Below are positions 25,501 through 39,505 of a DNA stretch of 64,000 nucleotides, piece by piece. The notes under the pieces are model-generated. The model had not been told where the DNA came from. It searched no databases and saw only the letters and a list, made by a program, of their open reading frames with translations. The DNA is from Enoplosus armatus (taxonomy: Eukaryota > Chordata > Actinopteri > Centrarchiformes > Enoplosidae). Numbering within the stretch: position 1 is the first letter of the stretch; the number at the start of each line of letters is the position of its first letter. Made by a program: the position numbers and the translations under genes. The DNA lies in the NCBI RefSeq assembly GCF_043641665.1, contig NC_092202.1, forward strand, positions 16,480,036 through 16,544,035. The letters are read 5' to 3'.

Positions 25501-27599
25501 TCTTTCACTGACACATGGCAACCATGACAACATCAACCCTTCCTTAAACTGACTGGATAAATGTAAATGTACATGAAATATCCAATGTAAATGTACCTTA
25601 AATAAATGCCCTAATTAAATCATTTACAGGTCAAATGACATGACAAGACTGGGTTCAACCTAGGATAAATTTGGTTAAAAAGTCTAGATTATGTCTAGAT
25701 TACATATAATCATTGGTTCCAGACCATTTCAATGACTATATTTCAATGTGAACGCGAAAAATTTAAACGTAAAAGTTAGACATCTAGGTTATGTGTAACT
25801 GTTGTTTCCACAGTCATATCAATGACTATATCTCAAATCAACTTTAGTTCAATTGACAAAACAATTCTAATTTAGCGTCCACTTAGTAGTCAGAGGATTT
25901 CAACCACATCACATGCTCCTCTTTACCAGTCAATCATCATTCATATGATTTCCAAAGTCAATGAATTAACTTTCATTCTTAACTTTAAAGCCATATGGAT
26001 GAAAAGTCCTAAAAGTGCTGTGGATACAATTTTAACAGCTACTGAGCTCCAATGTCAACTGAAAATCCTGTGATATGGTTGAAAGCGCCAAAAAAAGGAA
26101 GGCTAGGAAGTGAACATTTAGTTGGGGCTGTTTTGTCAAACTACTGTTTTCAAGGTCAAGAATGAATTATTGTGCTTCACTTTGGTGCACTTTTAACCTA
26201 GATGCCTGGATGACCTTTGAACTGTCAAATGACTAAACTAAGCTTACTGCTTAGCCATCAATATTGTTTTTTTTTTTAAATAAATTTGAGGTAAATATAG
26301 ACCCCACAATTGCAGAATTAAGCATTGTATATTCATAACAGGTAGTTTAAATACTTTTTCACAACTTTTGAAAATTTCAAGAGGATCATCCTTAATCATC
26401 ATCCCAATGATGCACACACTTAAGTTATCTTTGAGAGGTTTAAAAATGGCAAAAACTGGCTCTGGTTTTCAAGGCTTTATTTCATTACATTTCATCCAAA
26501 AAGTAGTTCTGAATGTTTTCTTTTTCTTTTTTAAAAGGTAGAAAAGTACCTCTGTATAAACCTCTCATCTGAAATGTTAACTATTTCTGTAGAAAGGCTC
26601 CAAAGTTACAAGTCCATATTATATCCTATTAGCTCCACTACAATTTCCATATTCTTACTAGATTACAGAACAGGTGATTTGGCTGTTTCTGACGATTTTT
26701 TGGAATTAGTTCATTTGGAGGGTTATTGTGGACTCTTGTTACGTCCCTTCTGTCAAAAAATGTTTTTGTCTATGAATAATGGGTGCCTGGTCTTAGAAAT
26801 TCTCAATTCAGGGTGAGTTAGGTTTCCTTGAAGGATTTACAGACTGCCACACTTCCATCATACTGGCACAGGAGGATTTTCATTGGCCTGATATGTTACT
26901 ATAAACTTCTTTTGACTGATTTGATGAGTCATACTGTAGAGCTATAAGACATACAGAAAACACAGACATGTCCAACAATGACCTACAATCATCCCACAAA
27001 ACAATAAAGATTTCTTAGCAAAAGAAACATCACAATCCGGAAATGGGCTCGTGCATAGTGTTTGGCACTAAGCTGTTATCAGAGGCAAGTGAAAAGAAAG
27101 ATAATGAAAAAGGGGATTAACCACAGAAAGAGAGTAGAGAACCAGTTGGGCCTGCTGTTGAATACACACAATAAATTTAAAAAAGGGCAAACAAGCTTTC
27201 CTCTGCCGGCCTTTATTGCCCTGCTGGAGTGTTGCTCACATCAGCACGCCAGCTATGAACCTCTATGTCAGTGTGTGTATTTGTATTGGGCATGGGGGTC
27301 TTCCAAACGACATATTTGCATACAAACAGCCTGTCCAAATTCAGTGAGGGGAAAGGGGGAGCAGAAGAAAGGGATGGGAGAAAGTGTGAAAGTGTGTGTG
27401 CACATGTGTATGTATGTGTGTTTTACTTGTGATAGAGAGTGTTGGGAAGGGGGTTTATTTGTCCTCCTCAGGTGCTGAGGGGCTTTTGATTTAAGCAGAG
27501 TGCAGAATCTCATTACCTGAGTGATGCACTGCCTGTGTTTACACGCATTATTCCAAAGAGGCTTCAATGCTCGTTCATTGCTCTACCTCTCTCGGTCAG

Positions 27600-27617
27600 A
27601 AAAAAAAAAAAAAAAAA
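27600..27617. repeat. Poly-A tract
   Basis: Eighteen consecutive A residues; no neighbouring element could be tied to it. Confidence 0.85.
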
Positions 27618-27954
27618 GTTCTACTTGCATTAACAAACAGGCTCAGCCACAGAGGAGGCCGAGGGATCAAATGGCTCTTTTTCCTAGAGCAGGGCTGTCG
27701 CAGGCGGGATGCTTTGGTAGATTTACTTTGCTTAAGTATGACCACCAATGATAGCACTTGAGAAGTCTTACTGGCATGAGCTGGATTCACTGTATAATTA
27801 CAAGCAAAAGAAAAAGTAATGAATTCAATAAACTGACTCATTAATGTCAGTTATAATATCTAATGAATGTTTGCTAACATTAGCCACCATGAGCTAATGC
27901 TGTGAGCTAATGTCGCGTATTTGAAATGTTGGTTCCTTATCAGTCTGGCAAACG

Positions 27955-28020
27955 GGATTTATATAGCCCAATATCACAATTCACAATTTTACTTCATGTT
28001 GCTTTACAATCTGTAAAGTA
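27955..28020. repeat. Dispersed repeat fragment
   Basis: The words tttatatagcccaatatcac and gctttacaatctgtaaagt recall a very common teleost interspersed repeat. Classification rests on memory of such repeats and is not proven by a second copy in this window. Confidence 0.4.
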
Positions 28021-31000
28021 TGGAACCCCCCCCCAAAAAAACTTAACTGCAACACATATCAAATCACACACTCTCCGCTCACTCTTTTGCTAGCATTCCT
28101 GCTGTCACGCCACTCACCTGAAACTTGCTGCAACAGTTGCTGTTTATATAGCTTTTTCTAAGCCCCACCTCCTCCCGAGCATCCACCTGTAGGCTCTGAG
28201 TCTACATTCCCCACATTATCATCATCACTCCCCAGTTCCAGAGATTGGTGTATCCTTGTGGGGAGTGACAAGCTCAGAACAAGGACAACAAATCTCAACT
28301 CTGTACATACTCTGTACTCATAATAATCCATTCCATGTCAGTTGGCTGACTGAAATTAATTTGTGTCTTCAGACTGATGATAGAAAGTGTGTGACAGCAA
28401 GGGCCCCCCTTTGGACTAGAACCTTTTATCATTTGGCCGATCTGGTGGAGTGGAACAGTAGTGGAAGTGGCAGCATTACTTCAACAGAAGGTAAAGGTAA
28501 AGAAGGTAAAATCAAGGTCTGTTTGAAAAATGTATTCCAACATCATTTTATAGCCTCACTTTAAGGCTGTCAGCAAAAACATAATCTTGGTCTATCTGTT
28601 ACATTCCTCTCAGTTCACTCTTTTTATCACTTATTTGCATTTCATATTTTTAATAATTTAATCTCATCTCATCTTCCTGACTACTGCAAGCCTTAAGCAT
28701 TTTCTATCTTTAGAGTTTTATTCAAAAGAAATGCTGGTGCATGAATCCGTACCTGAACAGCTCACTTTCAAATTACCAACCTGCATATTAAAAACCACAT
28801 AATCACCCCTTTAGATTGCATTTAAGTCTATTCTTAGCATCCCAGTAGCTGACGGTCACCTCGTCTTTGTGAGCCACTGTCTCTCCCTTTACGCTGCGGA
28901 AGACTGAAATCACCTGACGCCACTGTTGTGACAAGCAGCAATCCAAACGATAATTCAATTTGTCGCTACTTTGCATTTTTATTCTCACTCACGGGCTCAC
29001 GTCTCCTTTCAATCAAGCAAAAGTAAACCAGATATAGAAGACGGGAGACAGAGGCAGTCAGAGAGAGAGATGGAGGTATAAACAGTGTAGGAGCCTGGCA
29101 GAGTACGCTACATTGTTGCAAGCATCAGATCACAGCGCACGGCCTCGCCTATTTCATGTAAAACAACCGTTGTTTTTGACAGAACGTTTGTTAAAAACCG
29201 CCCAAGGAACATGCAGAGTTTAGATGAAAGAGGCTTCAGAGTTATGGCTTTTTCTTTCTATGCACTTCTTTCTTTTTCTTTCCTCCCACACACTCACCAC
29301 TGCAGACACCCCTCCCCTGATACTCCTGTGCTCTAATTGCTATCAACATGAGTCACAAACAATCAGGCCATTTTTTCTTCCAGGGACAAGAATCATTACT
29401 GGCAAGCTTCACATCCGTCAACACATGCTAATTCTCGTTTTACTGCTTCCAGTCACCTCGTGTGTGTAGGTGTGTGTGAGGTTGGCACAGCAACCAAGCA
29501 CGTAATTCCAGGTAGAACTTAGGTGGCAGAGTTTCCTTTGAACTGGGCTAAGTTGAGGTATGGGTTTTTGCTCCATGACAAACGTCAGCCAACTGGGAAA
29601 ATAGGATAACTTTAATAATAATTTTAAAAATAATTTCCTAAATAACTAAAAGGGAGTTCTTTATCATTAAACCAAAGCAGAACTCTTCACGGTTCTGTGA
29701 CAACTGCTAGAAAAGTTCTCTTTAGCACCATTCTGAAATGGATTTATGTGAATCCTTCAGAATGGTAAAAAGAGCCCTTTACAAAATCCTCAAAATCCAC
29801 AAAATCCACAGTTTCTGAATGTTTATGGTTCCGTATGAAATTACTTCCTTCACCAGAGAACATTTGAAGAATGCAGTTTTTTCTCCCTGTGAAGTAAATT
29901 TGATTCTGAGCAGACTGTTTCTAAGAGTTATATGTGTACTATGTACTCATTTCACAGAATGTGTGACCGAGAATTAGCTAAAGGCAACAAGGGACCATGG
30001 TTTTTAGAGGTTTTAGAAAAAAGAAAAAAATGTTTCACATCATGAGAATGAATTATGTTTCAAACAAAGATGGTGAAGAGGTAAAGATAAAAATGTTCAA
30101 ACACCCGTTTTGGTGATGAAACAGAAGCCTTGATGGAATACTATAAAATTAAATATACATGATGACACAATGCCCAATAATTATGGGTGACTACAAAATT
30201 CCACCCATGTACTGTAAATGTCAACATTAATGTTACAGAAAACCCAAAGTAAACACAAAACATTTTAAAATGACTGTCATGACTTTCATGCTATTGATTT
30301 GGTAAATTGAATCAGCAAATACATGATGCATCCAAACTATATAAAATATGCCTCAATTTCATCATATAATTGTATGAATTATATATATGTATTCCTAGAG
30401 GAATCAACAAAGGGCAAACTTATCAGAATACTAATCAACCGTTTAGACAAGTCATAATTCATAAGGCCACTACAGTCCTTGTCCAGGAAAATGTAAACAT
30501 ACGTTGTATTTGTCACCCCAAGTATCAAGACAGCATCTGTTGTTAGTTCAAATGCCTGTCTCCAAGCACCTTTTCCAGGATTCACGTTTATTTCCCAGCA
30601 CCTGCAAAGCACATATGGATGTATGTGGGCTTCTTTGAAAATATTTACAGTTATCTTAGATGAACAAAAGCTTGTTAACTGATCTAAAATCAGTGTTAAG
30701 TGGTTGTTAAAGCTAACACAAAAGTGTTAGGTAGCCACAAGTGTGGGTTTATATAGAAACTTACCAGAGCATAATCTCATGGATTTTACTGAAAAGAGAT
30801 ATGATATTGCAAATATATAATGTTATGCAAACCTCAGCGAATCATAACCAAGGACATGGACATTCTATTTTATATCTACCCACTTTTCTGTTCTGATGCC
30901 TGACTTGTGTGGAAGGCTTCATGCTGAAGCTGTTGTGCAATTGGCTTGAGAGGGAAACTGAAAATACCCAGGTCCCCGGTGAGAGGTGGGGTTCAGATGG

Positions 31001-31763
31001 GGGGGTTTGATAGAAAGTGTGGATGGCTTAGTACCGAGGGAAGAAGATCCAATCTCTAAATGTGTTGCTGTGAGGGTGAAATACTGGAGAAACCCTGCTG
31101 GGCTGCATTTCACAACTCTCTGAGGGGCTCTATAGGCAGAGCTTTCCCACAGGCACGCAGGCACACATCTCACACCACCCCCCCACACATACATAACACA
31201 TACAAAAACCTTTTCCAGAGCCAAGTACTGCAAGCTTATATCGACATACGTTATTGTGAAAATTTCTTGGTCATTTTCAAGTTTTATCATCAGTTAAAGA
31301 AATGTTGGGGTCATGAACGACGCAAAATGTTTATACTCAAAAATATGACAGATGGACAGAACAATTTACAGATAGTTTTGCTATTACAAATGTATTAGTT
31401 GTGCAGCTAACAATGTAAAGCATGTCTGAGGGTACCACATGAGGAAATGTCACAAGGTCATTAAAATTACAAAATGTTCATCTCCTTGGAAGCATGAAGA
31501 CACGTCTGAAATTCATGGCAATCTACTTATTAGATTTCGGCATATGCTGTGAGCAAGGTTGACATTTTAGCCTAAAAAAGCTCATAGAGTGTTGAAAGGG
31601 GAAATGCATTATCCTCTGTGAAGCATGTCATTTCATGGCAATGTCACAAAAAGATTATGGTATTTTTTGAGGACAAAAATACTGGCAATTATCGCCTATA
31701 GTTAAGCACTAGGAGAAAGCTCATTGAGTTTTTAAAAGGGAAGAGGATTAATATTTTAATTAT

Positions 31764-31793
31764 TTAATTAATTAATTAATTAATTAATTAATT
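31764..31793. repeat. (TTAA)n microsatellite
   Basis: Tandem attaattaatta units of about 30 bases. Confidence 0.9.
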
Positions 31794-33820
31794 CATGTTA
31801 ATTTAATGGCAATATGGCCTTTAGATGGTGATACTTTTCATCTTGTAGTGAACATTTTGGCCAGCCCAAAAGCAAGGTACATTTCTTTTCTTCCTGAAAA
31901 GTTGACTTTTGGAGATACAAGATTTCACCAGATAATCTCAAAATGACTGGCATATATTTATGCCAGAGCTATACATGAAATATGCAGGACCTGGGAGAAG
32001 TGCGAGGCGAGGGGCCACCCTGAATTCAGATCAGGAATCAAACCACTGGAAGACCCCAACTGGATTCTGTTTACAGAGACAAGATTGGAAAAACAACGAA
32101 CGCATGTTGGGTACATTTTAGCACCGTAATAAAAAAATAAAGTTTGGAGGAGAATGTCTGGGATGTTCAAGCAGCTGAGGGGCTTTCTTGTGAGCCACAG
32201 CCTGCCAACTAGTTGTTTTGGCTGTTGCTTGGTAACCAGCACCCCCCAGCTCCATCACACAAAAACACACAAATGCTTATAGTGAGTAATTTTGCCTTCA
32301 AGGGTTTTCACCTTGCCAAGCTGAAAAGACAAGTTAGAAAGCAGAGAAGAAAAAAGGTAGTTTGTTAGCTAGAGACCACACACACATACCTTTCTCATAA
32401 ACAGTACTGCAGGAAAAAACAGACAACAATATCTACCCCGCTGCCAGCAGCCTCAGAACAACCTGCAAGACAAACGCGTCATCATGCTTTTATTTAGCTT
32501 CCGGGCAGCCAGCATCCACCTGCAGTGTTGTGCATGAACGCGCTTGAACGAGCAGCGTTCACTGAACACTGAACTCATATTTTTGCATAACACTGTCCAC
32601 CTGGCATCACAAAACACTTAATTAGACAGTAATACTACAGTAGCACACTGCGAACGGGACCTTGGGAAAGTACACAGAGCAAAGTAACCATGGCATTGAA
32701 GCGACAAATGCTACCTACCGCCAAGTGGCAAAGAGTGGTCCTATGCCAACACTGAGGCCACACAAAGAGGAAGGCTTTGGAAGATCTCATAGACGGATAA
32801 ACTCGATCATCCACAGTGCTTTTATGTTTCGGACAATTAACTTGCTATTGTTGTCTGTGTCAACTATGCCAAATGGTCGGACACAGATATATGCATGTTT
32901 TTCTTCAGTCAGTATTTCAGGTTTCAAACACGTTATTATTAACATCCCCATGTGCAGTCTATGTACTATATTTACATAATAGAAAGCAAGTAATATTAAT
33001 ACAAAATATCTAACTACAGATCTTATACATGAAATTATTTCACACATGCTGCTCTTTGTTGCACTTCCCATGCACTCAGCAACAAAGCTAGCGGCGCTAG
33101 CTTGCCCAGAACTCAGAAAGACCATATCTTCTCATAATCCTAATCATAAATTCATAAAATATGGAGCCACACATTAACAGAGAATTAATATATATGTATA
33201 CGGAGTTTGTATACACTTTCTCACCTTTAAAGAGAGCACATGAATAGTCTTGGAGCAGCTCTCCTTTCTAGTAAGCGTACATTCTTACAGTGCTACAACA
33301 GCTAGTGCCTTCTACAATAAATGGGATGATGCATTTTATTTCGCTATACATTTAAAATATTAACCAAAAGTATTTCTGGGGTCCAAATAAATACTGTAGT
33401 CAAAAACAATAATAATGTAGCCACAGCTAAATGAGGATACCACAAAACAGCTGAATAAACCAAAATAATTCTGGGTATAATTCATAGCAATTCAATGCCC
33501 AGGAAGACCAAGACCTATTTGGATGGCAAGCCTGCTGTAGTGGTGCTGTGCTTTGTAATTTTGAGACAGTGCAGGATTCACATTAAAAAGGGACCGTGGT
33601 GAACCAAGCAAGCAAGTCTGATGATTTACTGTCTGAGTTTTGGAGTATCTTTTTAAGTAGGGTGAACAAGGACAGACAATATAAATGACGAGAAAGGCTC
33701 TCCTCACATGTGCAAACAATTTTCCACTGCAGAACAACCAGGGGCCAAATGAACTGTCTGTTCATTTCGTGAAGCGTGAACAAATGCCTTTCACATTAAG
33801 TCAAGACCTAGATAGTGTGG

Positions 33821-33830
<10 letters not shown>

Positions 33831-33860
<30 letters not shown>
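33831..33860. repeat. (TG)15 microsatellite
   Basis: A perfect TG run preceded by a short T-run. Confidence 0.95.
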
Positions 33861-33862
<2 letters not shown>

Positions 33863-34380
33863 CGGGGGGTGGAGAGGGAGAATTGTTCTGTCTTATGTGT
33901 GTACACACCTGCATGAGCCATGATTTACCATGCAAATAAAGACAAGCACCTTATTATAAAACATGATGGTTATGGTTATGGTAAATAACCACTTTTATGG
34001 TTATAAATCTACTACTTAGATTAGATGTATGCTTCAAGCAGATTAATACTTATCTTTAGACCTAATGGGCTAAAACAATGCTTGTGCTTGCTGAAGGTGG
34101 TGTTGGCAAAGGAGGAGAATATGAGGGTAAAAAATTGTAAAATTAATGGTTGAGAACCTTCAACCCAAAGCCATGATTAGAAGAGGCATGGAAGGATCAG
34201 AGGGAGGAATGGTGATCATAAATATATTCAGACTGATGATGTCAGCTAACAATAACAAGGACAAGTTAATTGGAAGTAGTCTCTAGTGTGAATGCGTAAG
34301 TGTACTGCACTTAAAGCAGAGTTGCAGAGCATCACATAATTTATAATTTATAATTAATTCCCAGCATATGGTTGACATTT

Positions 34381-34640
34381 TTATTTTTTATTGAAACCTA
34401 TCAACAATTTTCTTGATGGACTGCCATAAAATGTGGTACAACCATTCATGCAAAACTAATAACATTCCCATCAGCCTGAACAGATTTCAACTTTGTATTT
34501 AGTGTTACAATATGTTAGCATGCTGAACTAAGATGGCAAACATGGTAAAATGTATACCTGCACAACGTCAGCATGTTAACAGTCATTGTGAGCATGTTAG
34601 CATGCTGATGTTAGCACTTAGCTTAAACAACTTTAAAAAA
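34381..34640. repeat. Interspersed repeat with GCATGTTAGCATGC words
   Basis: The segment has attttcttgatggactgcca followed by repeated agcatgttagcatgctgatg-type words. These are hallmarks of a dispersed repeat frequent in perciform genomes. Ends and class cannot be defined from one copy. Confidence 0.45.
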
Positions 34641-34681
34641 AAGTCTACAGCTATATTAGCTGGTACTTAAAGTACTTAGTT

Positions 34682-34823
34682 TGAGGTTGAAGAGGAAATG
34701 TGGGGGAGAGAGAGGGGGGATGACATGCACCAAAGGGCCCAGGCCAGAATCGAACCTGGGCTGCTGCGGTAAGGACTCAGCCTATATGGTATGCACTCTA
34801 CCCAGTGAGCTACTGGGGGACCC
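34682..34823 (-). mobile_element. tRNA-derived SINE, minus strand
   Basis: Read on the minus strand the element begins gggtcccccagtagctcac, with an A-box-like tagctcactgggtagagtgc (complement of 34793-34812) and a B-box-like ggttcgattct (complement of 34747-34757), about 35 bases apart. This is the internal pol III promoter layout of a tRNA head. A short CT-rich tail follows. It is too diverged, and lacks a folded tRNA body, to be a functional tRNA gene. Confidence 0.7.
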
Positions 34824-35509
34824 AAAGTATACCTATAGACTTAAGGGCAAACACACCAGCATCCTCAGAGGTTTACGTGCATCAACTTGTCAAGATACAC
34901 AGCTGTCCTGTTCAGAGTATGGTTCCCCAGCATCAATGCATGTCAACTCTCCAGAAAAGTAGCAATATATCACATTTGCTCCCCGACCAGCACATCCCAA
35001 CTACTGTAACGTGATTACTTCTGTGTATGCACATCACACCTGTGGCACGGACGTCAAATGACACACAACACAGTCAATGTGTGTTGATATCAGAATCACC
35101 TATTAGCCAAATATGTGTACACATTAAAGGAATTTGACTCTGGTTTTTCTCCCATCTCATCATATGATTTCAGTATTACAAACTTTATCTTTGGCCCCCA
35201 CCATACAGCCGAATGGTTATATCAGAGCCAGCTAGGTCATATCAACTGATGCTTATACATAGTGGTTTATCATGTACTTGTATACTGTTTTTACATTCTA
35301 AACCCTCTAAAACATTTGAGTCCATGAATTCTATGTGCTTCCACTTTTCATTCCTACCCAGGAGGGCTCTTAAACCAGGAAGTGGCAAGAATTATCCACA
35401 ATTCCCCTATGGAGGTAGAGGGTGGGACGAGAGTTTGGACTGTCAGCGCCCCTTTTGCCACTCATTAATCACTTAGGCTACTGCAGGACAGGCCGCCAGG
35501 GATCAGTAG

Positions 35510-35530
35510 CACACACACACACACACACAC
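35510..35530. repeat. (AC)n microsatellite
   Basis: About ten AC dinucleotides. Confidence 0.9.
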
Positions 35531-37678
35531 AAATTTAGAAAAGGTGTGAGTGCAATCCCAATGTATAATCGGTCTCTCCATGAAACAATCGATACACACA
35601 AAATAGAGAAACCCTTTTAAATGTTGAGGGCTGTTTCCTCTCAGATACAAATGCACATATCGGAGAGACATACACACACAGATAATGATACTGTTCATCG
35701 CCATAGAGAGGAGACAAAGCCATGGAGAGCTGGAGTGGATGAACCCGGTTAAAGACTAACCGCTCTAAGAAGTAAAGCGAACGTCCCCGCAAAGAGGCAA
35801 GGATTATTTCATTGGTTTGACAGGGTTATTGCACACACAAAAAAAAAAAATCAGAGAGCAGAGCAGAAACCTGAGAGCAGACGTTTCATGAGTGCACAGA
35901 AGCAGCCTGAGTGAGAGGAGAGGGGCTGCAGCTGGAGCGCAGGAAATCCAAGCAACAATATATCTGAGTGCAAGCGTACAGTTTGAGCAGAAGCAGAGCA
36001 AATCTGAGCGCAAGGGCAAGATTTTGAGGAAAAATATTACAAAATCTGATCGTGAAATCAGTAAGTCATGCTCTCAAATTGAAAGGCCACACTCTTGAAT
36101 AAAGATAGGAAGAGAGTTCCCTGGGGCTGGTCAACAACTCCGAGAGAGGAAAGAGAGAGAGGCACAAAGAGAGTCCTTTCAATAGTGGATGCTCTCTTCA
36201 TTCAGAGGGCTGCTATCATGTTATACAGCCTTATGTCCCTTCCTAGGATGTCTTCCAGGTCTCAAACTCTACATGCATGCATGCATGCATATTTATGTCT
36301 GTGTATACATTTTTGTAAATAATATCCTAGTGTCTTTAAATCTGTAATTTCAAATGACTTGTACATACTCCGCATGTTAAAGCCCCTATGTGAAGAATTT
36401 TTATGTGATCTGTCAAATTAATTATATAACTGTTTGTAGATAATTGAGACAATCCAAGTGGAAATTGATGTAGTCTTTGTGTTTCTTTCAGGTCAAAGTC
36501 AGACATTTTCAAATCACACATATAGTGGATTTAAACTTAGCACATAACATTATTAGTCATGCAGAGTCTACTCAGCTTGTGAAGATGTTGTTGTAGTATA
36601 AGGTTTCATGTGGTTCTCAAACAGCTTTGATGACATCATCAAGGATCATTTTGTTTGACAGTTATTTCAGTTTGGGTTTGGAGACTACAATTCTTTAACA
36701 AAAATCATTGATCTTTTCACTGAGCCTTTAACCACAACTCATGGTCTTCATCCGTTGATTTAGTTTGCTCAGTTGTCATGAAAAGCTAGTAGCAAGTGGA
36801 CCTTGAGTTAAGATTATTATTATTTTTCAAACTAGGGTTTGAAAGACGTGGCCATTTAACAGGCAAGAAGAACAAATGAAAAGACGCTATCGAGTTGCAT
36901 TATGGGAAGTGCAGGATCCAGCATTTTTGACTCACTAGGGGCTAAAAGTCATGTCTTGACATCTGCTGCTTATATTTTGACCAGTCTTTGCAAGTTACCC
37001 AACTTTATGGAAGTGCTACATTAAATCACTACAGTAACCCTCTCGTAGTGGCATTTACCTGTAGGTTGAACAAATGTCTGTTTTCATGCTTTCTCTCAGA
37101 AATTCATGTACAGTAACATAGCATTGATTCAATGTCCAGGTCTTGAAAGCCTCTGTATGTACTGTTGTAAACATGGTGTCTGGTAGCACTTTGAAATTGT
37201 CTCTGCGTCTTAGTATAAGCATTGAAAGTGAGAAAACAGTGCAACAGAAACTCACGACATGAACTTCAAACAAAAAAGGGACAATTTACTGATTTTAGGT
37301 GGTGGAATAGCAAGTATCCAATAAATCCTTACTTATATCAATTGACAGTTGATCTCTGTAAAAAAACGCATTTTGAAATCTACCCCTGGTGCTGTAATGA
37401 TCATTGACTTACATTTAGAACCTCAAAGACTCGAAAACAAAATGATGAAACAAGAGGAGGCAGGGATTTATTTTTTCAACTCATCAATCTGCGCGCCACT
37501 CATAAATGTCAGCCTTAGGGAAATTGAATGGCACCATTTGTCTGTGTTTATTAGTTTGGGATGAACTCTGTCTCGATGACCTTTCAGAGTACATACCCTC
37601 ACGACGTTAAATAAGTCCAACTTCCTATGACTGGCAGAGCCTGAGCGTTAAGCTCCCGGTGGACTCATCACCTCGATT

Positions 37679-37696
37679 AAAAAAAAAAAAAAAAAA
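37679..37696. repeat. Poly-A tract
   Basis: An A-run of about 18 bases that follows gattaa. Confidence 0.85.
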
Positions 37697-39258
37697 GAGA
37701 CAGGAATCAGAAAGGCTGGAGTCCACTGGGAGAATGTCATTTTTTTTTATTACTTAAATGCCCAGCCTTAAATGTCAAAGTACTAGAATCCCACAAGTCA
37801 TTATTGAATTGTGGTGCCTCGTTCTGAGAAGTGACTTTGGGCAGCTTTTCAACTTTGAGTTCCTTAAAGTCGAACTGAAATCAAAATTAATTTTTACTAA
37901 ACAATTTGTGTACTCATTTGGTGAAATTGAAAATTGTAATTAGCAAAAAAAAAAAGGAAATTTTAAAGTTTTATTTATGGGCATGATAAAAAAGGTGAAA
38001 ATACAATGTATTAATGTTGAATTTTCATAGAAACACCAATCCTAAGATGTCAGTCAACCGCTGCCATGGGAAAGACCCACTCAGAGGATCCAGGATCATT
38101 TGTTGTTTCCACAAATCTATCCAAAATGGTTTTATCCTCTCTAGAAAAATGACACACATACATCTCAAATTTTAGTTCAACTTTAAGGCTGTTTAAAAAG
38201 GGAGTTTAAAACTTGACAGTTATAAAATCCTTTCAGAGTTACCTCTGTTCAAATAAACAGACCCTCTACCTCTGTCGTGCAGTAAATATGAACATACTTT
38301 GTTCACAAGATTTCTGGCTCCTGTAATTATATTTTTTTCATGTTCTCGCTGCCATTTGGACCCACCAATGTCTGAAGTTTCCCAAAGCAGCTTTAAATTC
38401 AATCTCTCTTGCCTCTGTCAATAATCCAATAAATTGTATGTTACCTATAAATGTCACCGTTTACATTTACCAACCAATTTCTCATGAAAGTCCAGCAAAT
38501 TTGAGCAAAATAGATCTGCTGGCTGTTTCACGGTCAGATTATTTTCTCTTTCATGTTATTTTTTTCACCCCCAGAGCCCCCTGTAGCCACTGCCAGTAAA
38601 AAAGAGCAATGTGTTACACTGACAAAAAGGCTCCGATAGCAAGTGATGTCCCCACCAGACACCACCACTCAAATCCCCACAGCGTCTGTCAATATCCATC
38701 ACAAAGACTGCTCTTGTTTACAAAGTGTAGCTGCTCTCACGTGACTCGGCCCTAAGAAAAATCACTGTAATATTCATACAGTGACCTTATACTGTATGGT
38801 GTCTCATCTCCAACTTAATCACTTAAATATCTCTAATATACTCCTTCAGTGTCTCAGAAATATTAGTAATGACATTAGTATATGTTGTGCCATTTTCTCC
38901 ACTGACGTCACTGTTTAAACCCAATCGGACTTTTGTGATATCAGTACAACATCTGTCTGAAATCTATCTTTTAGTTAGCAGCATTGTGGTTTGAAACACA
39001 AATAAACAGGCACTGCAAAATTCATGGACAAAAAGCTCCATCAATATTTTAGTCATGGCTGTTGTGACTAAATCAAGCACCCAGCTGTCTGTTTAGTGTG
39101 AGCGCCTTGTTTTGTCACACTGGCTCTGTGCACTCACAGGCACCTTCTGAATGTTATCATACACAGTGGCATGCCTTTTATTATGGTTCTCAAAGTGTGC
39201 TAACGGGGCCTTCCCTTAAAGGAAGGATTTCCCCAAGTCAAATGAGCATTACATGTAT

Positions 39259-39290
39259 AAAAAAAAAAAAAAAAAAGTAAAAAAAAAAGG
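39259..39290. repeat. Poly-A tracts in intron 1
   Basis: Eighteen A residues, then gt, then a second A-run. Confidence 0.85.
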
Positions 39291-39354
39291 GGAAGTTCAA
39301 GAACATAGAAGATGAAGTTTCACTCCTTCACGCAGTATGCGTCTGCAGCGGTAG

Positions 39355-39375
39355 CCCCCCCCCCCCCCCCCCCCC
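39355..39375. repeat. Poly-C tract, G21 on the sense strand of the SORCS-like gene
   Basis: Twenty-one C residues on the plus strand lie about 130 bases downstream of the exon 1 donor in the direction of transcription. The pre-mRNA would therefore carry a G21 run early in intron 1. Confidence 0.95.
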
Positions 39376-39499
39376 GTGCGAGAACAATACATCGTTTCTG
39401 GTGATGTGCGCTGTGGATGGAGTGATGGATGGCGGAAGGTGACAAAGAGGAGTATGGTGGGGATGGTGCATGAACCAGCGGATCGGGACGGGACAGGCT

Positions 39500-39505
39500 A
39501 CTTAC
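39500..39505 (-). other. Splice donor of SORCS-like exon 1
   Basis: The plus strand reads acttac, so the sense strand reads GTAAGT, a perfect U1-type donor core. It falls exactly where similarity to the SORCS VPS10 N-terminus would continue with the hydrophobic strand encoded by exon 2. It sets the coding end of exon 1 at 39506. Confidence 0.8.

Larger units (their letters stand above)
21401..34380. other. No gene seen; long unique intronic block
   Basis: Thirteen kilobases without a recognisable exon. Simple repeats occur at 22496-22522, 27600-27617 and 31764-31793. A subtelomere-like or coding signal is not seen. The stretches near 22700-23000, 23400-23560 and 24130-24370 are ordered, repeat-free and of balanced composition and could be conserved noncoding elements. 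Sequence near 27955-28020 (tttatatagcccaatatcac) and 29640-29880 resembles dispersed teleost repeats. Confidence 0.5.
34824..39258. other. No gene seen; unique sequence with simple repeats
   Basis: Contains an AC run at 35510-35530, a short CATG run near 36274-36290 and a poly-A run at 37679-37696. The frames at 35892-36098 and elsewhere have no domain. A duplicated or regulatory element was not recognised. Confidence 0.5.
1..39505 (-). other. Inferred first intron of the SORCS-like gene (incomplete)
   Basis: Because exon 1 is on the minus strand and ends in a donor at 39505, everything to its left should be intron 1 until exon 2, which I did not find. SORCS genes are known for very long first introns, so a span above 39 kb is plausible. 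No open frame in this interval resembles a SORCS exon or any other host protein. The content is unique AT-rich DNA plus scattered repeats listed separately. A small exon could have been missed by eye. Confidence 0.6.

Noticed and set aside
27062..27478. 138-codon frame in intron 1
   Set aside because: Composition is that of noncoding DNA with a GT-rich part, and there are no motifs or splice-site context.
34747..34812. Possible tRNA gene
   Set aside because: A and B boxes are present but in a SINE with a CT-rich tail, and I cannot pair a full cloverleaf.
39320..39505. Continuation of the SORCS frame past the donor (ending after a glycine run)
   Set aside because: Family similarity stops at the GTAAGT donor, and the remaining residues come from low-complexity intron including the G21 run.
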